This document shows, piece by piece, positions 5,524 through 8,795 of a stretch of 8,795 nt of DNA (the stretch's first letter is position 1; the number at the start of each line of letters is the position of its first letter). This DNA is from Pleurocapsa sp. MO_226.B13. Lineage in GTDB: Bacteria; Cyanobacteriota; Cyanobacteriia; Cyanobacteriales; Xenococcaceae. The notes beneath the pieces are model-generated. The model searched no databases. It was given only the letters and a program-made list of their open reading frames with translations, and was not told the origin of the DNA. The stretch spans positions 1 to 8,795 of the forward strand of contig JASJEI010000459.1 of assembly GCA_030064795.1 (NCBI GenBank). Reading direction: 5' to 3'. The translations under genes and the position numbers were made by a program.

Positions 5524-6991
5524 TAAAATATCGCTTTAAACGCGGAGATTTGGACTTGGTTTTTTCAGTTGATATTGTAGGAGATGATTTGGATTTTGAT
5601 TTACTTTTAACTCCCATCAAAGCATCCACAATAGAGATTCTTTCTTTAATCTGTCGATCTAGTGCTTTGCGTCTGGCGTAACGAGCAGCAGCAATCTCTT
5701 TGAGAGTCACGGTTTCCGATGCTAATTCGGGACAAATTGCCCGACAGAGAAAGCGACTTTGATAGTAGATTCTAATCTCCGCCATATCTCTAGGATCGTA
5801 GCGAATAGCAACATCTTCTCCCACATAATTAGCTAATAAAGGGTCGATGTATCTCAATCCTTGAAAGCGAATGCCATCGCGATGAATGCGTCGTTTTTGT
5901 TTGATGGTCAGTAATAGTAGATCGAGTTCTTCAATTGATTCGGGAAGCTGGGGCAAAAATCCCTTTGCTGACCAACGTTTTTGGGGAGCTTCAGATGTTT
6001 CACTATGGTTCGATTGATTGTATTCGCCGATAAAGCGATCGAATTCTGAACTCAGTTCGGTTAATGTCAAAACTGGCTTGGGTGTTTTATGTCCCGCAGG
6101 TGCGTATCCAGATAGTTTGGCTAACAACATCTGATTGACGGTGAGGAAGAATCGTTCGATTTTCCCCCTACCTCTTGGTTGACCAACAGTAGAAAAGATC
6201 AGTCGGATTTTGAGGTCGAGACATACTTGTTCGATATGTCGGGAGGTAAAATCACTGCCATGATCTGTATAGAGAATCTCTGGAATACCGCAGATGTGCC
6301 AATTAGAATCATTTTTGCGCCAGATGGCTTGTCTTAACGCTAAGGCAGTTTGTAATGCCGAGGGAGTATCTAGGGAAATATAGTATCCCGCGATCGCTCG
6401 ACTATAATCATCTATAATTACCGTCAGCCAAGGTCTTACAGGCTGTTCTTTTTCGTCCAAGATCCAAATATCCAGCAGGGTATGATCTGCTTGCCAGATA
6501 GCATTGGGACGCTCCGATTCTTGCCTGTGTAGCAAGTCAAAGGCTTGTTTGTAGGCTTTTGACCCTTTGTGAGCTAGAGTGACTAAACCTGGATCGAGGT
6601 CGCGGATAATGCCATAAACGGTTCTGTAAGAAGGAATTGGTTGGTGAGTGCGTTCGCAATAAGATTCAATTTGACGATGAATATGTGCAATGCTCTTAGG
6701 TGGTTTTTGAAGAGCCAACCCTTCAATCAGGTTTTTTACCTCCTCATTGAGACAACGATGCACTCCTTTATCTCGGCGTTTGGGACGAACTAAACCTGCT
6801 AATCCATCTTGGCGATAACGAGCTACCCATCTTCTAGCGGTAGAAAGAGAAACATCTTCGGTGGCGACAATGTTCGGCAAAGGAACACCTTCTTCCAAAA
6901 AGGGTTGAATGATTTTGAATCTAGATAGTGCAATTGTTCTATCTGACTCGGATAGTTCTGAAGCCAAAAATTTCTCTGACATAATTGTCAC
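5516..6991 (-). CDS. tniA: TniA/TnsB-like DDE transposase
   Basis: A 491-residue transposase of the Mu/TnsB/retroviral-integrase superfamily. Residues about 20-75 and 80-130 are helix-turn-helix DNA-binding parts (VSLSTARRWVARYRQDGLAG). The catalytic core has Asp169 (WQADHT), Asp243 (YTDHGSDF) and Glu279 (RGRGKIERFF), a DD(35)E spacing. A Mu-type beta-barrel follows to about 430. The tail (460-490) is strongly basic with KSKSKSK repeats and probably contacts the ATPase. The length is close to the 480-residue Tn552 transposase. It cuts and joins the transposon ends at 4030 and 8304. The first start is GTG at 6991; an ATG three codons inside (6982) is equally plausible, and neither has a strong ribosome binding site. 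First gene of a three-gene operon with the ATPase and the degenerate recombinase. Confidence 0.94.
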   Translation of the reverse strand: MTIMSEKFLASELSESDRTIALSRFKIIQPFLEEGVPLPNIVATEDVSLSTARRWVARYRQDGLAGLVRPKRRDKGVHRCLNEEVKNLIEGLALQKPPKSIAHIHRQIESYCERTHQPIPSYRTVYGIIRDLDPGLVTLAHKGSKAYKQAFDLLHRQESERPNAIWQADHTLLDIWILDEKEQPVRPWLTVIIDDYSRAIAGYYISLDTPSALQTALALRQAIWRKNDSNWHICGIPEILYTDHGSDFTSRHIEQVCLDLKIRLIFSTVGQPRGRGKIERFFLTVNQMLLAKLSGYAPAGHKTPKPVLTLTELSSEFDRFIGEYNQSNHSETSEAPQKRWSAKGFLPQLPESIEELDLLLLTIKQKRRIHRDGIRFQGLRYIDPLLANYVGEDVAIRYDPRDMAEIRIYYQSRFLCRAICPELASETVTLKEIAAARYARRKALDRQIKERISIVDALMGVKSKSKSKSSPTISTEKTKSKSPRLKRYFND

Positions 6992-7026
6992 GAATTATCA
7001 TAGAAATTTTTTAGCATAAAAAAGTC

Positions 7027-7125
7027 ATGTCTCAAAAAGTGGACTTTACAAGACATAAAAAATGACTTGTCTCAATTAATGTCTCAAAATATAATTCTTA
7101 CCAGGTCTAAAAGTTTATGAGACAT
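7027..7125. promoter_or_regulatory. Candidate res site in divergent intergenic region
   Basis: Between the divergent transposase and resolvase genes lie five copies of TGTCT/TGTCTCA in both orientations: 7028, 7051 (inverted, AGACA), 7068, 7080 and 7118 (inverted). The first pair forms ATGTCT...AGACAT spanning 30 bp, the size of one resolvase subsite, and 7079-7086 with 7118-7125 are perfect 8-bp inverted repeats. The total of about 100 bp is typical of three-subsite res regions next to resolvase genes. Promoters for both directions must also lie here but are not clear. A further hairpin, AAACTC/GAGTTT, sits at 7169-7188 just before the resolvase start. Confidence 0.6.
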
Positions 7126-7200
7126 TATGAGGCAATAATTTAGTAATATTGTTCGGTTTTTTGTCCCTAAACTCTTACAATTGAGTTTCAAATTCTGATT

Positions 7201-7752
7201 ATGGCGATCGTTGGATATGCAAGGGTGAGTTCGGTAGGTCAAAGTCTCGATGTGCAGTTGGATAAATTACAGCATTGCGACAAAACCTATCAGGAGAAAC
7301 AAAGTGGGACGAATCAAAAACGACCCAAATTACAAGCTTGTCTGGAATATGTTAGGGAAGGGGATACTTTGGTGGTAACGCGCTTAGATCGCTTGGCTCG
7401 TTCTACTTTGCACCTATGTCAGATTGCTGAAATCCTTAGAGAGAAGCAGGTTAATCTTCAGGTACTCGACCAGAATATTAATACCTCAGATGCTACGGGA
7501 CGGTTGCTGTTTAATATGCTTGGAGCGATCGCACAGTTTGAGACGGAGATTCGTGCCGAGCGTCAGATGGATGGGATTAACAAGGCGAAAGAGAAAGGGG
7601 TGGCTTTTGGTAGGAAGAGAAAAATGACCCAAGAGCAGATTGAGGAACTTCGGTCAAGAAGAAAATCGGGAGTGCTGATTAAGACTTTGATGGCTGATTA
7701 CAATTTGTCTAAGGCTAGTGTTTATCGATATCTGAATCCAAAAGAATCGTAG
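7201..7752 (+). CDS. Serine resolvase of the transposon
   Basis: A 183-residue serine recombinase with an intact active site: GYARVSS (nucleophilic serine around residue 10), SGTNQKRPKL (arginine after the SG loop) and VVTRLDRLARS. An E-helix segment (AIAQFETEIRAERQMDGI) leads to an FGRKRK linker and a C-terminal helix-turn-helix (about 145-180, LMADYNLSKASVYRYL). Its length fits resolvases of the Tn3/Tn552/Tn5053 (TniR) type, which separate cointegrates left by replicative transposition by acting on a res site beside their gene; a res-like array lies directly upstream. It is divergent from the transposition operon. It starts with ATG after an A/T-rich leader without a clear ribosome binding site. 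Confidence 0.93.
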   Translation: MAIVGYARVSSVGQSLDVQLDKLQHCDKTYQEKQSGTNQKRPKLQACLEYVREGDTLVVTRLDRLARSTLHLCQIAEILREKQVNLQVLDQNINTSDATGRLLFNMLGAIAQFETEIRAERQMDGINKAKEKGVAFGRKRKMTQEQIEELRSRRKSGVLIKTLMADYNLSKASVYRYLNPKES

Positions 7753-7801
7753 TGGTTTTAGCCTTTGAAAACTCAAACCAAAACATTACAAAAAAACACG
7801 A

Positions 7802-7831
7802 TTGATTCTGGCGATAATAGCTTTCTTATAA
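7802..7831 (+). promoter_or_regulatory. Predicted sigma-70-type promoter for the 112-residue gene
   Basis: TTGATT (7802-7807) and TTATAA (7826-7831) with 18 bp between, placing the start of transcription near 7838 and the ATG about 25 bases later. Pattern-based only. Confidence 0.4.
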
Positions 7832-7863
7832 ACTAAGGCAAGAGACGATTTAAAACAACAATA

Positions 7864-8202
7864 ATGGGCAAAGGGTTTGGTAGTCCTCGCCAGGGACAGT
7901 TAGGTTATGTATTATTGTTAATACCTGAAGCAAAAGCTTATGCTGCTAATTTTTCTTTGGGGGAAGACGACGAAGAATTCATTGGTATTACCAACGTCCT
8001 AGAGGACGCACAGGTCTGGAAAAAGAAAGGTCAAGCCAGACAAGCTGTAGTGAAATATCTCGATCTATTAATCGAACAGTTAGAAACCACCAAACAAGTT
8101 GAACTCAGCATCAGAAAGCTCAACCGTTTGAGTAACGGAAAACTCAAAGACGAACCAGAAGAAGATTTAATTTTTGAGCAAACCAAAAAATCTAGAAATT
8201 AA
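7864..8202 (+). CDS. Hypothetical protein of the transposon, 112 residues
   Basis: A small soluble, charged protein that I do not recognise. The N-terminus MGKGFGSPRQGQLGYVLLLI is followed by an alanine-rich AKAYAANF stretch and an acidic GEDDEEF patch. Residues 50-90 are predicted helical (VLEDAQVWKKKGQARQAVVK, then LDLLIEQLE). The C-terminus is charged, with no membrane segment or metal motif. It lies between the resolvase and the right end, so it is the only candidate passenger of the transposon, or an accessory gene of it. No ribosome binding site is visible; a possible promoter lies at 7802-7831. The open frame and in-transposon position favour a real gene. Confidence 0.6.
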   Translation: MGKGFGSPRQGQLGYVLLLIPEAKAYAANFSLGEDDEEFIGITNVLEDAQVWKKKGQARQAVVKYLDLLIEQLETTKQVELSIRKLNRLSNGKLKDEPEEDLIFEQTKKSRN

Positions 8203-8245
8203 GTTTAATATTATTTTCTTCCATAATCGTTGCTATGCCTCAATA

Positions 8246-8304
8246 ACGTCTTTGAGTGTCATTTAATTCCCAAGATTTAGTCTCATTTATCGCTGAAATT
8301 TACA
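8246..8304 (-). repeat. Right end of Tn552-like transposon
   Basis: Inverted copy of 4030-4088 with three mismatches, carrying the same two internal motifs. The final ACA is at 8302-8304. Confidence 0.93.
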
Positions 8305-8561
8305 CCTGTTAATGTCAGTGGCAAAAGTTGATGATTTATGCATTATGTTTTGCGACACTTTTCCAGGACGGGGAGGCTCACTGCAACAGATGCGAAGGAA
8401 TAAGACTTTAGTAACATTTACCCGAAAAGTAAATTAGGTAGGATACAAACTATTATTTATTAAATATTTTATTATTCTATAGATCTGAATAGACGTTCCA
8501 ACTTTCCAATCTATAACTACTGTAAAATTTTATTGATGTTGGATATGAAGAGTGTGCGTCG
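8305..8561. other. Right flank of the nested elements, no gene seen
   Basis: Holds 77 bp of host or older-element DNA, the right outer inverted repeat (8382-8432) and an AT-rich stretch (8433-8530). The missing N-terminal half of the disrupted resolvase is not recognisable here in any frame. Confidence 0.5.
8382..8432 (-). repeat. Right outer inverted repeat
   Basis: Inverted partner of 3761-3813. It lies 77 bp outside the right end of the inner transposon. With its partner it suggests that the transposon landed inside another mobile element or a MITE-like remnant. Confidence 0.7.
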
Positions 8562-8666
8562 ATGCTTAAAGCACCAATGAATGATATGGTTGTGCTGTTG
8601 CCTGGAATTATGGGCAGTGTGCTACAAAAAAATGGTCAAGATATCTGGAATGATTCGGTAGTGTAA
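8562..8666 (+). pseudogene. N-terminal remnant of an LCAT-like acyltransferase/lipase
   Basis: A 34-residue frame encodes MNDMVVLLPGIMGSVLQKNG followed by QDIWNDSVV and a TAA stop. VVLLPGIMGS...L...G..IW is the conserved start of the lecithin:cholesterol acyltransferase-like alpha/beta-hydrolase family, where LPGIMGS lies near the oxyanion hole; full members have several hundred residues. After the stop, another frame gives VLKRLNLSTKL, similar in feel to the family's continuation, which would mean a frameshift or deletion, but this is weak. The rest of the gene is not in the window, so truncation by decay is the likely reading. Too short to be functional as the hydrolase. Confidence 0.6.
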
Positions 8667-8795
8667 CAAAGGTGTTGAAGAGGTTAAATTTGTCTACCAA
8701 ACTCATACCTATTAATGTACAGTCCAATAACTAGATCGTGCATAGGAACTATTTTAGAAAAACAAATAGTTTTGCGCTGCAATCTCTTGATTCTA

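Larger units (their letters stand above)
4030..8304. mobile_element. Tn552/Tn5053-like transposon, 4275 bp
   Basis: Bounded by 59-bp terminal inverted repeats starting TGTAAATTTCAGCG and ending in ACA, 56 of 59 positions identical. It encodes a TniA/TnsB-like DDE transposase, a TniB/TnsC-like ATPase, a resolvase-like protein without catalytic residues, an active-type serine resolvase and a small unknown protein. TnsA, TniQ and Cas genes are not visible. The layout is closest to Tn552 (transposase, ATPase, resolvase) among known elements. The 5 bp next to each end (TGGTA and CCTGT) do not match, so the expected 5-bp target duplication is absent, suggesting later rearrangement of one flank. Apart from the unknown 112-residue gene there is no evident cargo. 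Confidence 0.9.

Noticed and set aside
7424..7627. Plus-strand 67-residue frame
   Set aside because: Out-of-frame shadow of the resolvase gene.
4030..8304. Possible CRISPR-associated (Tn7-like) transposon
   Set aside because: A TnsB/TnsC-like pair is present, but no Cas12k or Cascade gene, no CRISPR repeats, no TniQ and no tracrRNA-like region were seen between the ends.
8305..8381. N-terminal half of the disrupted resolvase
   Set aside because: No frame on the minus strand resembles the catalytic domain; the segment is too short and shows no YARVS or DRL motif.

Overview
The window looks like accessory DNA from a cyanobacterium. It has several copies of the HIP1 palindrome GCGATCGC (for example near 644, 1829, 3594, 6389 and 7526), a DUF4278 gene of a type mainly seen in cyanobacteria, and small dispersed repeats such as the GCGTAGCGGTATCC element. 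GC content is moderate to low. I see no feature that settles species, or chromosome versus plasmid.

Layout. (1) 31-617: a short DUF4278 gene on the minus strand, an uncoded stretch, then a minus-strand tRNA-Lys(CTT) with its own terminator. The tRNA variable region carries about 24 extra bases that look like a dispersed repeat. (2) 675-1541: a compact 867-bp unit bounded by near-perfect ~49-bp terminal inverted repeats, holding one gene for a 222-residue helix-turn-helix protein of unknown function. No known transposase is visible in it. (3) 1544-3710: a minus-strand copper operon, a DUF411 copper protein followed by a Tat-exported multicopper oxidase, behind a promoter with a 19-bp spacer and central dyad typical of MerR/CueR-type control. 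(4) 3761-8432: nested mobile DNA. The inner element (4030-8304, 4275 bp, 59-bp TGT...ACA ends) is a Tn552/Tn5053-type transposon with a TniA/TnsB-like DDE transposase, a TniB/TnsC-like ATPase, a divergent serine resolvase with a res-like intergenic region, and one small unknown gene. It has cut a serine resolvase gene, leaving only the C-terminal part at its left border. A second, outer, imperfect inverted-repeat pair brackets this. (5) 8433-8795: the N-terminal scrap of an LCAT-like acyltransferase/lipase gene, apparently decayed.

Most notable point. In the transposition operon the place usually held by the target selector TniQ/TnsD is taken by a 190-residue protein built like a serine recombinase but lacking the catalytic serine and the key arginines, while keeping a C-terminal DNA-binding region. 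The transposon itself sits inside a resolvase gene, and relatives such as Tn5053 and Tn402 are known to insert at resolvase res sites. A catalytically dead resolvase serving as target selector or regulator is therefore a reasonable but unproven idea. The second candidate novelty is the 867-bp terminal-repeat unit with its lone helix-turn-helix gene.
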